From Actinomycetes bacterium (GTDB lineage: Bacteria > Actinomycetota > Coriobacteriia > Anaerosomatales > Anaerosomataceae), in NCBI GenBank assembly GCA_021372825.1, contig JAJFTR010000077.1, positions 1-61,304 on the forward strand: DNA of 61,304 nt. Direction: 5' to 3'. Numbering within the stretch: the stretch's first letter is position 1; each line of letters starts with the position of its first letter. The translations under genes were made by a program, and so were the position numbers. Positions 41,177-52,335 of the stretch are shown here, piece by piece. The notes below the pieces were generated by a model, which saw only the letters and a program-made list of their open reading frames with translations, made no database searches and had not been told where the DNA came from.

Positions 41177-42292
41177 CTATGGAAGCTGCGCGGAGGGATG
41201 GCAGTTGAGGCACAGGTCGTCGGTGACAGCGGTCGTCGTCGCTTCCACCAGCATTCGGAAGTTCTGGGTCTCATGAGGGAACGTCTGAAAGAGCGGGTTG
41301 TCGGTACCGGCATCACCGGAGGTCTGCCCGTCACCATAGCGATAGACCTGCGCGTGAGCGACGGCGCCCGGCTCTCCCACGATACGGCTGTCCTCGTGAC
41401 ACTGTTGGCAGATGGGGCCGTGGCCTTGCTGTTCGGCGGTACGGGGATAGGGCATCACGAAACCGCGGTTGTGCCACATGGCGCCGGAGAGATCGCCAGG
41501 AACGGCTCCCAGAAGACCGAGCGTGCCGAGAGTCGTCTCCAGCGACGTGTCCGTGGTCACAATCGCCACGCGATCGTAGAAGAAGGGCGCCGATGTGCTC
41601 ATGAGAGAGTCGACAGGATGGTTCATGATCGCACCGCCGCTCGCCCGCCCCTTGTGGCATGCGAGGCACCAGTCAGAACCGTAGACAGTGACGGTCGACT
41701 CAGAGCCCGTCGGGCGCTTCTTCAGAAGCTTGTTCGTCGACCAATACCCAAGCCATCCAAGATCGCTCGCATGGAAGCGCACTCGCTCGCCGCTGAACGT
41801 CGCTACCACGCTTGACGCGTGAGGTGAGTGACAGTCATCGCAGCTGAGACACCCGTCCTCGCTCCCGAAGACGACGGTCGCCGATCCACCAGTGGTCGCA
41901 TCGCCGCCCGGCACCACATCGGTCTCGTCGATGGAGTGCGCTGCACCGACGACCAACCCTCGGGCCTGGATAGCACCATAGACGCCATAACCACCTGTCC
42001 CGTCATGGCAGAACAAACAGGTGTCGCGAATCGTCGCTTTCGGCAGCAGGAGGACTCCCTCGGCAGGAGCAGCGTGCACGGTGTGGCAGAGAGAGCAACG
42101 ATCCGTCGTTGACGTGTAACCGCCATGAGGCCCTTCTCGCGTGGAGAAAGGGAAGTCCTCCGCGTGACACGCGGAGCAATCCATGAGGTCGCCGTCATAG
42201 TAGACGCCGCCTTCGGCCCAGCCGTAGGCCGCTGCGGGAGTGCACAGGAGCGCCAGGCCTGCCGCCACGGCGATCATGAACCGGATGCGCAT
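41177..42292 (-). CDS. Exported seven-heme c-type cytochrome
   Basis: A 371-residue protein with a cleavable signal peptide (MRIRFMIAVAAGLALLCTPAAAYG). Seven CXXCH heme-attachment motifs are present: CSACH, CSLCH, CLFCH, CDDCH, CLACH, CQQCH and CLNCH, distributed along the whole length. It would be an extracytoplasmic electron carrier, for example for anaerobic respiration or metal reduction. It stands alone between polA and rpsA, with no cytochrome maturation genes in view. Its 5' untranslated region holds a symmetrical inverted repeat. Confidence 0.92.
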   Translation of the reverse strand: MRIRFMIAVAAGLALLCTPAAAYGWAEGGVYYDGDLMDCSACHAEDFPFSTREGPHGGYTSTTDRCSLCHTVHAAPAEGVLLLPKATIRDTCLFCHDGTGGYGVYGAIQARGLVVGAAHSIDETDVVPGGDATTGGSATVVFGSEDGCLSCDDCHSPHASSVVATFSGERVRFHASDLGWLGYWSTNKLLKKRPTGSESTVTVYGSDWCLACHKGRASGGAIMNHPVDSLMSTSAPFFYDRVAIVTTDTSLETTLGTLGLLGAVPGDLSGAMWHNRGFVMPYPRTAEQQGHGPICQQCHEDSRIVGEPGAVAHAQVYRYGDGQTSGDAGTDNPLFQTFPHETQNFRMLVEATTTAVTDDLCLNCHPSAQLP

Positions 42293-42312
42293 CGCTCCCC
42301 TCCTGGCACGAC

Positions 42313-42347
42313 TGCTGCAACTGTACTCTCACGGTACGCCTGCAGCA
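42313..42347 (-). promoter_or_regulatory. Symmetrical inverted repeat before the cytochrome gene
   Basis: TGCTGCA (42313-42319) and TGCAGCA (42341-42347) flank an inner GTAC/GTAC pair with symmetrical 3-nt spacers. It ends 20 nt before the cytochrome start. It could be a regulator-binding palindrome or a 5' mRNA hairpin; no T-run follows, so it does not look like the polA terminator. Confidence 0.35.
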
Positions 42348-42451
42348 ATCACCCATCGTCCCCCGCCCGGGCACGAAGGGGCGCGTGCCGTGATGCTTCG
42401 GCACAACGATCGGACTTCGTGAAGAGGCCGTACCGTGTGAGACGGTCCGCT

Positions 42452-45094
<2,643 letters not shown>

Positions 45095-45258
45095 CACATG
45101 TGGCCTTTCGGGGTATGTTCTGCGGGTACGAGGTCTTGCCATCGATTCTACCCGACCGGGCACCCGCGTCCCACGAGGGCCACGTCACTTCATCGTGGCG
45201 GACCCGAAGAGGGATCGGGCGTGTATCATCGTACGCATGGACTTCCCAAGGAGATGGC

Positions 45259-46467
45259 GTGCGCATACTGGTCACTAGTCATGGATACCCACCGACGATC
45301 AGCGGGGTCACCGTCCTGGTCCAGAAGCTCTCTCGCGCACTCGTCAGACGTGGACATACCGTCAGCGTCGTCACCGGAAGCGACACGTTCGAGCCCTATG
45401 AGACCGATGACGAGGGAGTGCGCGTCATTCGGATCACATCTCGCCGCAATCCCTATTGGCCCGCGAACCCGATGCCGATACTGCCTGTCTCAGGACTCAA
45501 AGAGTTGATCGCACGCGAGCAGCCGGATGTGATCAACGCCCACGATCCCTTGCCGTTCTGTCTGCAGCTTGTGCGAGCACGCAGGCATCTTGACGTCCCT
45601 GTCGTGGCGACCTGTCAGTTCTATCCCAGCTTCGGCGCGTCGTACGTGACTCGTCATCACACGACGGCCCGCGTGGTAGAACAGATGCTTTGGCGCTACT
45701 CCGTGTCTCTGTACAACCACGTTGACGATGTGGTGTTCCCTACCGCGACGCATCGGGACCGTTTCATCGAACATGGTCTTGTTGCGCCGGCTCACGTCAT
45801 CTCGAACGGCGTCGACACGACCCGGTACCATCCCGGCCCGCCGGCGAGCGATGTGGTCTCCCGCTACGCCCTTCCTGAAGGAAGACGCGTGCTCGCGGTG
45901 GGCCGCCTCGCCAAGGACAAGGACCTCGACGTCCTCATCCGTTCGATGGCCCATCTGCACACGACTCCTCCGACGCATTTGCTCGTGGTGGGCGAAGGTC
46001 CGCATCGGAACGCTCTCGTCGCATGCGCGCAAGAACAACGTGTGTCAGATCGCGTGCACTTTCTCGATTTCGTCCCCGAAGACGACCTCCCCGACATCTA
46101 CCGGGCGAGCGATGTCTTCGCGATATCGTCCAACCATGAGGTGCAGAGCATTCCGGCGCTCCAGGCGGCCGCGACCGGCTTGCCCATCGTCGCTGTCACT
46201 TCTGGGTCCCTGCCCGAGATCTGCCGAGACGGCGATAACGGCATCCTCGTGCCTCCGGGCGACGAACCGGCGCTTGCAGCAGCCCTCATGACCGTCCTCG
46301 ACCCAGAAGTGAGAGACAGGATGGGGCGGGCAAGTGAACGCCTCGCGCGTCTCCATGATGAGAACGCGACGTTCGATTCGTACGAATCCCTGTATCACAA
46401 GACCGCCGTACGGACCTTGGTGCGGGTGAGGACTCGCGAGGCGTTCGGGACAGGACGCTTCCAATAG
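45259..46467 (+). CDS. GT4-family glycosyltransferase
   Basis: A 402-residue GT-B glycosyltransferase. The N-terminal GYPPTISGVTVLVQKLSRAL and RGHTVSVVTGSD segments and the C-terminal donor site (AVGRLAKDKDLDVLIRSM, then HEVQSIPALQAAATGLPIVAV) fit family GT4, with a modified EX7E region. It probably makes a membrane glycolipid or envelope glycan. The start at GTG 45259 follows AAGGAG; the longer frame reading from 45100 crosses the polA promoter. It is divergent from polA. Confidence 0.85.
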   Translation: MRILVTSHGYPPTISGVTVLVQKLSRALVRRGHTVSVVTGSDTFEPYETDDEGVRVIRITSRRNPYWPANPMPILPVSGLKELIAREQPDVINAHDPLPFCLQLVRARRHLDVPVVATCQFYPSFGASYVTRHHTTARVVEQMLWRYSVSLYNHVDDVVFPTATHRDRFIEHGLVAPAHVISNGVDTTRYHPGPPASDVVSRYALPEGRRVLAVGRLAKDKDLDVLIRSMAHLHTTPPTHLLVVGEGPHRNALVACAQEQRVSDRVHFLDFVPEDDLPDIYRASDVFAISSNHEVQSIPALQAAATGLPIVAVTSGSLPEICRDGDNGILVPPGDEPALAAALMTVLDPEVRDRMGRASERLARLHDENATFDSYESLYHKTAVRTLVRVRTREAFGTGRFQ

Positions 46468-46528
46468 CGCAGTCGTGACCGACAGGATCCTAGAAGTCGC
46501 CTCCCAGCGAGCAGCAGCGACAGATTGC

Positions 46529-47194
46529 CTAGGCGCGCCAAAGATACCCGACGTTACGTACCGTCTCGAGCCGCCGCGCCACCTCTGGACCTAGCTTCGC
46601 GCGAACACGCCGCACGTGGACGTCCACGGTCCTGGCGCCACCCAAGTAGTCGGTTCCCCACACGCGTTTGAGCAGGACTTCCCGGCTGTACACGCGGTTC
46701 GGATGCGTGAGCATGAAGACGAACAGCGCATATTCCAGGTACGTGAACTCCACTGGCTGCGTTCCGATGCGGACCTGGTATGTCGCGAGATCGACGGTAA
46801 GGTCCTCGACCCTCAGGACCTCGCGCGACAGCCTCTCCTCTCCTGGCCACACCAGCGCACGCACGCGGGCCGCGAGCTCACCAGCGACTCCACCCCTGAC
46901 CATGAAGTCCGATGGGACACGGACCGGCAGGCGCAGGTTACCCAATGCCTCCCGCTCCACGAGCAGCACAAGCCGCGTCTCGCATCCCTCGCTTGCAGAA
47001 CGCTCCACCACAGAGGTGAAGACCTCGGGCGAGCGGCCCGCGTCGATCACCACCACATCGATACCACCGGCCGAAAGAGCAGGGCCGACGTCGGCCAGCC
47101 GACAGGTGGTGACCGAGATATCCAGCGGCGCGATGGCCTCCTGCATCCATGCGAGAGAGTGCACGTCATCCGATGCGAGGAGCGCGGTCTTCAT
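46529..47194 (-). CDS. glnR: GlnR-like OmpR-family regulator with degenerate receiver
   Basis: A 221-residue protein with an N-terminal receiver-like domain and a C-terminal winged helix (VEFTYLEYALFVFMLTHPNRVYSREVLLKRVWG). The receiver keeps acidic residues (ASDD; VVVIDAGRSP) but the conserved phosphoryl-stabilising lysine position reads FMVRGG, typical of orphan, phosphorylation-independent actinobacterial GlnR proteins. It lies directly downstream of glnA. There is no partner kinase beside it. ATG 47194 is chosen because a -10 element lies 7 nt before it. Naming as GlnR is inferred from context and family. Confidence 0.7.
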   Translation of the reverse strand: MKTALLASDDVHSLAWMQEAIAPLDISVTTCRLADVGPALSAGGIDVVVIDAGRSPEVFTSVVERSASEGCETRLVLLVEREALGNLRLPVRVPSDFMVRGGVAGELAARVRALVWPGEERLSREVLRVEDLTVDLATYQVRIGTQPVEFTYLEYALFVFMLTHPNRVYSREVLLKRVWGTDYLGGARTVDVHVRRVRAKLGPEVARRLETVRNVGYLWRA

Positions 47195-47207
47195 ATGCAT
47201 GATTCTA
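47195..47207 (-). promoter_or_regulatory. Leaderless -10 element of the GlnR-like gene
   Basis: TAGAAT (47207-47202 on the minus strand) precedes the ATG at 47194 by exactly 7 nt. No ribosome-binding site or clear -35 is seen. It gives the regulator a promoter separate from glnA. Confidence 0.4.
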
Positions 47208-47294
47208 CCGCTCCTGTCCTGCCACACGACGCGCGCCGGACGGAGGAGTTCCGCCCGGCGCCGTTGCCGTCAGATGATGGTCCTACCTTAGGAT

Positions 47295-48626
47295 CTAGAT
47301 GACCGAGAGGTACTTGTCGATCTCCCACTGTGACACGTTCTTGATGTACTCGGCCCACTCAGCCCGCTTGTTCTCCACATAGAACCGGTGGATGTGCTCT
47401 CCGAGGATGTCCTTCATGGTCTCCGAGTTTTCGAACAGGTCGATGGCTTCGCCCAGATTGCGCGGCAGCGTGCCGATCTCCGCAGCTTCGAGTTCCTCTG
47501 AACACATGTGGAAGATGTCGTTGGTGGCTTCGGGCATGAGCTCGAGCTCCTCCTCAATGCCCTTGAGGCCCGCTCCCAACATCACGGCGAAGGCCAGATA
47601 GGGGTTCGCGGACGGGTCAGGCGAACGCAACTCCACGCGCGTCGCGGCCTCCTTCCCCGGCTTGTACATCGGTACCCGCACCATTGCCGAGCGGTTCCGC
47701 TGCGCCCACGACACATAAGTGGGCGCTTCGTATCCCGGTATCAACCGCTTGTAAGAGTTCACAAGCGGGTTGGTCACCGCACAGAACTCAGGGGCGTACT
47801 TCAGCAGACCAGCGACGTAATGCCGCGCGACCTTGGAGAGGTGCTGAGGGTCGTTCGCGTCGTAGAAGGCATTGCCGTCCTTGGTCCACAACGACTGGTG
47901 GGTATGCATGCCCGAGCCGTTCTGGCCCTGTATCGGCTTCGGCATGAACGTGGCGTAGACGCCATTGGCATACGCGACCTCTTTGACGATGAGCCGATAG
48001 GTCATCACGCTGTCCGCCATGGTGAGCGCGTCTGCGAATCGCAGGTCTATCTCGTGCTGCGACGGCGCGACTTCATGGTGCGAATACTCCACGGGGATGC
48101 CCATCTTCTCCAGCGTGAGCACCGTCTCCCGCCGTAGATCACTTGCGACATCTAGCGGAGTAAGGTCGAAGTAGCCTCCTTCGTCGAGGATCTGGGTGCC
48201 CTTGTCGTCGGCGAAGTAGAAGAACTCGAGCTCCGGACCCACATACATGGCGTACCCCATGTCAGCGGCCTTCGTAAGCACCCTTCTCAACGCGTAGCGT
48301 GGATCGCCCGGGAACGGAGTGCCGTCCGGCTGCACGATATCGCAGAACATGCGGGCGACCCCGTCTTCTCCCGGACGCCAAGGCAGGACCTGGAAGGTCG
48401 ACGCATCGGGGAACGCCACCATGTCCGACTCCTGGATACGCGTGAACCCGTCGATCGATGAGCCGTCGAAACCCATGCCCTCTTCGAAGGCGCCTTCCAC
48501 CTCGCTGTCTGTGACAGCGAACGACTTCAAGACGCCGAGCACGTCGGTGAACCAGAAGCGGACGAAGCGGATACCTCGCTCCTGTATCGTCCGTAGCACG
48601 TACTCCTTGTCATACGTCGGACCCAT
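47295..48626 (-). CDS. glnA: Glutamine synthetase type I
   Basis: A 443-residue GS-I enzyme, which makes glutamine from glutamate and ammonia. It begins YDKEYVLRTIQERGIRFVRFWFTDVLG; GSSIDGFTRIQESDM, the metal/ATP site GSGMHTHQSLW and NRSAMVRVP are intact. The length fits the GSI-alpha group, and the adenylylation-loop tyrosine region is not evident near the C-terminus. ATG 48626 with AAGGAGG nine bases upstream is chosen instead of the frame opening at 48734. It follows the glutamate synthase genes, completing the GS-GOGAT cycle. Confidence 0.95.
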   Translation of the reverse strand: MGPTYDKEYVLRTIQERGIRFVRFWFTDVLGVLKSFAVTDSEVEGAFEEGMGFDGSSIDGFTRIQESDMVAFPDASTFQVLPWRPGEDGVARMFCDIVQPDGTPFPGDPRYALRRVLTKAADMGYAMYVGPELEFFYFADDKGTQILDEGGYFDLTPLDVASDLRRETVLTLEKMGIPVEYSHHEVAPSQHEIDLRFADALTMADSVMTYRLIVKEVAYANGVYATFMPKPIQGQNGSGMHTHQSLWTKDGNAFYDANDPQHLSKVARHYVAGLLKYAPEFCAVTNPLVNSYKRLIPGYEAPTYVSWAQRNRSAMVRVPMYKPGKEAATRVELRSPDPSANPYLAFAVMLGAGLKGIEEELELMPEATNDIFHMCSEELEAAEIGTLPRNLGEAIDLFENSETMKDILGEHIHRFYVENKRAEWAEYIKNVSQWEIDKYLSVI

Positions 48627-48699
48627 CTCCACATTCCTCCTTGTCAGCCGTGTCCCGCGCGGCCTCGGCGTGCACGTATTCTTCAGGTCTCGTGTCAGC

Positions 48700-48728
48700 G
48701 TAACGGCCGGATGTTTCCGCCATGTTTC
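48700..48728 (-). promoter_or_regulatory. Putative GlnR box upstream of glnA
   Basis: On the coding strand GAAAC-ATGGCG-GAAAC (48728-48713) is followed 8 nt later by GTTAC (48704-48700). Two GAAAC half-sites at 11-bp spacing fit the actinobacterial GlnR pattern of AC-containing half-sites. The same GAAAC-N6-GAAAC arrangement is in the hdrBC-glt promoter. Confidence 0.45.
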
Positions 48729-48755
48729 GTGCAAGAGAACTTCTGCTGAAGGCTC

Positions 48756-48778
48756 AGGCGTCTTCGCCTGTGACGCCT
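48756..48778 (-). terminator. Hairpin after the gltB3 stop
   Basis: A 7-bp perfect stem AGGCGTC/GACGCCT lies 7 nt after the glutamate synthase stop. There is no clear U-tract, so it may only attenuate read-through into glnA. Confidence 0.35.
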
Positions 48779-48784
48779 CGTGCG

Positions 48785-49600
48785 CTACAGGGGTACGTAC
48801 AACTTGCCATAGGGCCGATGGCTGAACGGAGCGAGCCTTGTGAAGGGCTGTGACGTCACCTCGTCGAAGTCCATCCCCATAGCCGAGCAGTAATCACGAA
48901 GAAGCGGGACCAAGGTGGCCATGTCTTCCTCGGTCGCCTCGAAGATCCCCACCTCCTTGCCACATCGCCAGGGCTCCACGGTCCCACGGACGTAGATCAC
49001 CCCCCCGTGCATGCCCGCCCCGAGGAACGATCCGGCGACGGGCTCCTCGGGGAATTGCGTGTTCATCCCCAGGAGAACGGCGATACCTCCCGCCATGTAC
49101 TCCCCGAAGAAATCCCGCGCCTTGCCTCCGCACACAAGAACGGGAACGAGGTTCTCGTACGCCTTCATATGGATCCCCACGCGGTAGCCCACATCGCCTC
49201 GTATGTACACATGTCCTCCGCGCATCCCATAGCCGAGCACATCACCCGCGTCCCCGTGCACGACGATCGTGCCCGCGTTCATGGTGTTGCCGACTCCGTC
49301 CTGCGCGTTACCGAACACCTCGATCATCGGCCCGTCCATGAGCATGCCAAGATCGTTTCCCGCCGTGCCGTGGACATCGATCCGCACCCCGTGAGCTGAG
49401 ACACCGGTACCGATGTAGCGCTGACCGTTGACGCCAGTGAGGACCAGGTGCGTGGCGCCGTCTGAGATGGCCTGGCGGACCGTCTCGTTCACCCGACGGT
49501 AGTAGACACCCCGTGCGTCGACGGTGGTGACGCCGCCGTCTCGCCGCACTTGGGGTGCGACATCGCTGTATCCCTCAACGACTGCAGCCGTGTAGCTCAT
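48785..49600 (-). CDS. Glutamate synthase, GXGXG (alpha C-terminal) subunit
   Basis: A 271-residue protein that corresponds to the C-terminal beta-helix domain of GltB. The repeated GXGXG pattern is clear (ANDLGMLM-type turns, GNAQDGVGNTMNAG, GDAGDVLGYGMRGG, GDVGYRVGIHM). It is structural, supporting the ammonia tunnel between the amidotransferase and FMN sites. ATG 49600 with GGGAG upstream is preferred to an earlier GTG at 49606. It is the last of three genes making up one GltB chain. Confidence 0.9.
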   Translation of the reverse strand: MSYTAAVVEGYSDVAPQVRRDGGVTTVDARGVYYRRVNETVRQAISDGATHLVLTGVNGQRYIGTGVSAHGVRIDVHGTAGNDLGMLMDGPMIEVFGNAQDGVGNTMNAGTIVVHGDAGDVLGYGMRGGHVYIRGDVGYRVGIHMKAYENLVPVLVCGGKARDFFGEYMAGGIAVLLGMNTQFPEEPVAGSFLGAGMHGGVIYVRGTVEPWRCGKEVGIFEATEEDMATLVPLLRDYCSAMGMDFDEVTSQPFTRLAPFSHRPYGKLYVPL

Positions 49601-49612
49601 GACCACCTCTCC

Positions 49613-51124
49613 CTACATCCCGACGGGCTTGACGCCCAGGACCGCGTTCATCTGAGCATCGAGGCCGACCGAGCGCAGGCGTTCACGCGACCCGCGCAGT
49701 GACTCGATCGCGTTCACACCGAGCGCCCCCAAGATCTCTTGGATCTCGTGACTCCATGCGCTGACCAGGTTGACGAGCCTCTCGGCGCCCCACTCGGGAT
49801 CGAGACGGCGTGTGAGCTCGGGCTTCTGAGTGGTGAGCCCCCACGAGCAGCATCCGGTGTGGCAGCTCTGGCACAGGTGGCACCCAAGCGCCATAAGCGC
49901 CGCCGAGCCGATAGCGACGACGTCGGCTCCGAGCGCGATCGCCTTCGCCGCGTCGGCCGAAGAACGGATCGAGCCAGCCGCGACGATGGATGCGTGGTTG
50001 CGGATACCCTCGTCACGGAGCCGCTGGTCCACCACAGCGATGGCCACCTCGATCGGTATCCCAATATGGTCACGGATGACCTGCGGCGCCGCTCCAGTAC
50101 CGCCGCGAAAACCGTCAAGGTAGATGTAGTCCGCGCCGGCACGCACGATGCCTGAAGCGATGGCGGCCACGTTGTGGACGGCGGCGATCTTGACACCCAC
50201 CGGCTTGTAGCCGCTCGCCTCCTTGAGCGCGTAGATCAGCTGGCGCAAGTCCTCGATGGAGTAGATGTCGTGGTGAGGCGCGGGGCTGATAGCGTCGGTA
50301 CCCTGCGGGATCATGCGAGTGGAGGAGACTTCCTTGTCGATCTTCTCGCCCGGAAGGTGACCGCCGATACCGGGCTTGGCGCCCTGTCCGATCTTGATCT
50401 CGATGGCGGCGCCACGACCAAGGTACTCGGGGTCCACACCAAAACGCCCCGACGCCACCTGCACGATCACACGGTCCTGATAGGGATACAAGTCGGCGTG
50501 CAATCCGCCTTCGCCTGTGTTCATAAGCGTGCCGAGGCGCTGTGCGGCCATCGCGAGTGACTTGTGCACGTTAAGCGACACCGACCCGTAACTCATCGGC
50601 GAGAAGATGATCGGCGCGTCGAGCTGGATGTTGGCGGTCATCCCCCCGTTAGGGGCAAGACGGTAGCCGCCCGCCCCGTCGGCTTCCACTGAGACCGCAT
50701 CAGGCTTGCGGCCAAGGTACGTGCGAAGTTCCATCGGCTCGCGCAGCGGATCGATGGACGGATTCGTGACCTGGCACGCGTCGAGTAGCAGGTGGTCGAA
50801 TATGCGCGGGTAGGGGCGCGGATTACCCATGGAGGTGAGGAGCACGCCGCCTGTCTCGGCCTGCCGCCAGATCGCCTTGCGCGCGTCGACCGTCCAGTTG
50901 TCGTTGTCCTTGTAGGCGAGCGCGTTCTTCTCGATGGTGATGCAGTGCGCGGGACAGAAGGTCACACACCGGTGACAGGCGCGGCACTTCGAATCGTCGG
51001 GTATCGGGCGCTCGTTGAAACTGTAGACGCCCCAGCCGCACTGCTGCACGCAACGCCCGCACTTATGGCACTTGTCGTAGTCGATCTTCACCCTGAACTC
51101 GGGCTGGATGTAGGTGCCTGGCAT
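49613..51124 (-). CDS. Glutamate synthase, ferredoxin-FMN (central) subunit
   Basis: A 503-residue protein. Residues 15-65 hold two [4Fe-4S] motifs (CHKCGRCVQQC and CRACHRCVTFCPAHC); the rest is the FMN barrel of glutamate synthase (PIIFSPMSYGSVS, LGRGAAIEIKIGQGAKPGIGGHL, YIYLDGFRGGTGAAP) with a cysteine-rich cluster CHLCQSCHTGCC for a further iron-sulfur centre. It converts 2-oxoglutarate and tunnelled ammonia to glutamate. This split form occurs in archaea and anaerobic bacteria and normally takes electrons from ferredoxin-like donors. No GltD subunit is nearby. Confidence 0.92.
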   Translation of the reverse strand: MPGTYIQPEFRVKIDYDKCHKCGRCVQQCGWGVYSFNERPIPDDSKCRACHRCVTFCPAHCITIEKNALAYKDNDNWTVDARKAIWRQAETGGVLLTSMGNPRPYPRIFDHLLLDACQVTNPSIDPLREPMELRTYLGRKPDAVSVEADGAGGYRLAPNGGMTANIQLDAPIIFSPMSYGSVSLNVHKSLAMAAQRLGTLMNTGEGGLHADLYPYQDRVIVQVASGRFGVDPEYLGRGAAIEIKIGQGAKPGIGGHLPGEKIDKEVSSTRMIPQGTDAISPAPHHDIYSIEDLRQLIYALKEASGYKPVGVKIAAVHNVAAIASGIVRAGADYIYLDGFRGGTGAAPQVIRDHIGIPIEVAIAVVDQRLRDEGIRNHASIVAAGSIRSSADAAKAIALGADVVAIGSAALMALGCHLCQSCHTGCCSWGLTTQKPELTRRLDPEWGAERLVNLVSAWSHEIQEILGALGVNAIESLRGSRERLRSVGLDAQMNAVLGVKPVGM

Positions 51125-51126
51125 GA

Positions 51127-52332
51127 TTACGCTCTCGCCTCCTCAAAGTCGCAGGAGGTCTCGGTGCCAGTGACCGCACACGAGACTTCCGTGGGAGACA
51201 GGTGCAGGTCACCGTGGATCGGCCAGTCCATCCCCGCGACTCGCGCGACTGTCGGCTCGCCTGCCTTGGGCGTCCACACCTTGTCAGGAGAGTCCATTAC
51301 CGCACGGATGGCACTCTCTTCCGAGGCGACCATCACCACCGAACCTGTGCGCGCCGCCACAAGTGGTCGCAACTTGATGCGATCGTTGAGCGCCACCATC
51401 CCGCCATTGAAACCCAGAACGATGGCGAAAGGACCATTGAGCATCGCCGGGCCGTAGACCGCCCGAAGTGATCGCATGAGCTCGCGCTCGGCGGCAGGCA
51501 TTCGGTCGATCTCCTCCCACAAGGGGCTCGCGAGCGCCTTGCAGGCCAGTTCGAGCGGCAACTTGTGACGGCGAAGCATCAGATCGAACAGGTAGGCGGC
51601 CACTTCGGTGTCCGTGCCGAGCGTGCACTTGTACCCGAAGGTCTCCAGGTAGCGACTGTTGATGCCATAGCTTGATATCTCACCGTTGTGAACGATGGTC
51701 CAGTCCAGCAGCGCGAAAGGATGCGCACCGCCCCACCAGCCGGGTGTGTTCGTAGGAAACCGGTTGTGTCCCGTCCAGGTGTGCGCGGCGTACTCCTCCA
51801 GACGGAAGTAGTGACCGATCTCCTCGGGGTAGCCCACCCCTTTGAAGACGCCCATGTTCTTGCCGGACGAGGCGACGAAAGCGCCGTCGACGGTCGCGTT
51901 GATGGTCATGACCGCCTTGACCACGTAGTCCTCGGCGGACGACTCGGCCTCCTCGAGCTTGCGGGGATGCGGGTTCAAGAAGTAGCGCCACAGAAGCGGC
52001 GCATCGGTGATGCGCTTGACGGGACGCGTAGGCATCGGTTCGGCGAGGTCCACCACGAAGTACTCATCGAAGAGCGCCTCGGCGTCCTCCTTCGCGCGCA
52101 CGTCGTGATACATCATGTGGAATGCGAAGTGGTCAGGGAACTCGGGATAGATGCCGTATCCCGCGAAGCCGCCACCGAGGCCGTTGCCCCGGTCGTGCTG
52201 GATAGCCATGGCGAGTATCGCGTCTTCGCCGCTCATGAGAGTACCGCTCTCATCGCACAGTCCCATGAGTCCGCAGCCGCCGTGGATCTTGTAGGGTGCC
52301 TCTTCCGCATAGCGCGGTCGCTGCGCCGTCAT
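51127..52332 (-). CDS. Glutamate synthase, class II glutamine amidotransferase subunit
   Basis: A 401-residue Ntn-hydrolase domain, equivalent to the N-terminal part of GltB. It releases ammonia from glutamine. The nucleophile is predicted at Cys20 (KIHGGCGLMGLCD), so a 19-residue propeptide would have to be removed; RFPTNTPGWWGGAHPFALLDWTIVHNGEI-type residues form the glutamine pocket. Its stop lies 2 nt before the FMN-subunit start, showing tight coupling. Confidence 0.9.
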   Translation of the reverse strand: MTAQRPRYAEEAPYKIHGGCGLMGLCDESGTLMSGEDAILAMAIQHDRGNGLGGGFAGYGIYPEFPDHFAFHMMYHDVRAKEDAEALFDEYFVVDLAEPMPTRPVKRITDAPLLWRYFLNPHPRKLEEAESSAEDYVVKAVMTINATVDGAFVASSGKNMGVFKGVGYPEEIGHYFRLEEYAAHTWTGHNRFPTNTPGWWGGAHPFALLDWTIVHNGEISSYGINSRYLETFGYKCTLGTDTEVAAYLFDLMLRRHKLPLELACKALASPLWEEIDRMPAAERELMRSLRAVYGPAMLNGPFAIVLGFNGGMVALNDRIKLRPLVAARTGSVVMVASEESAIRAVMDSPDKVWTPKAGEPTVARVAGMDWPIHGDLHLSPTEVSCAVTGTETSCDFEEARA

Positions 52333-52335
52333 CTC

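Noticed and set aside
40926-41213. An N-terminal extension of ribosomal protein S1
   Set aside because: The frame is open, but the extension is unlike any S1 N-terminus and overlaps the palindromic element; GTG 40925 has a strong AAAGGGG site.
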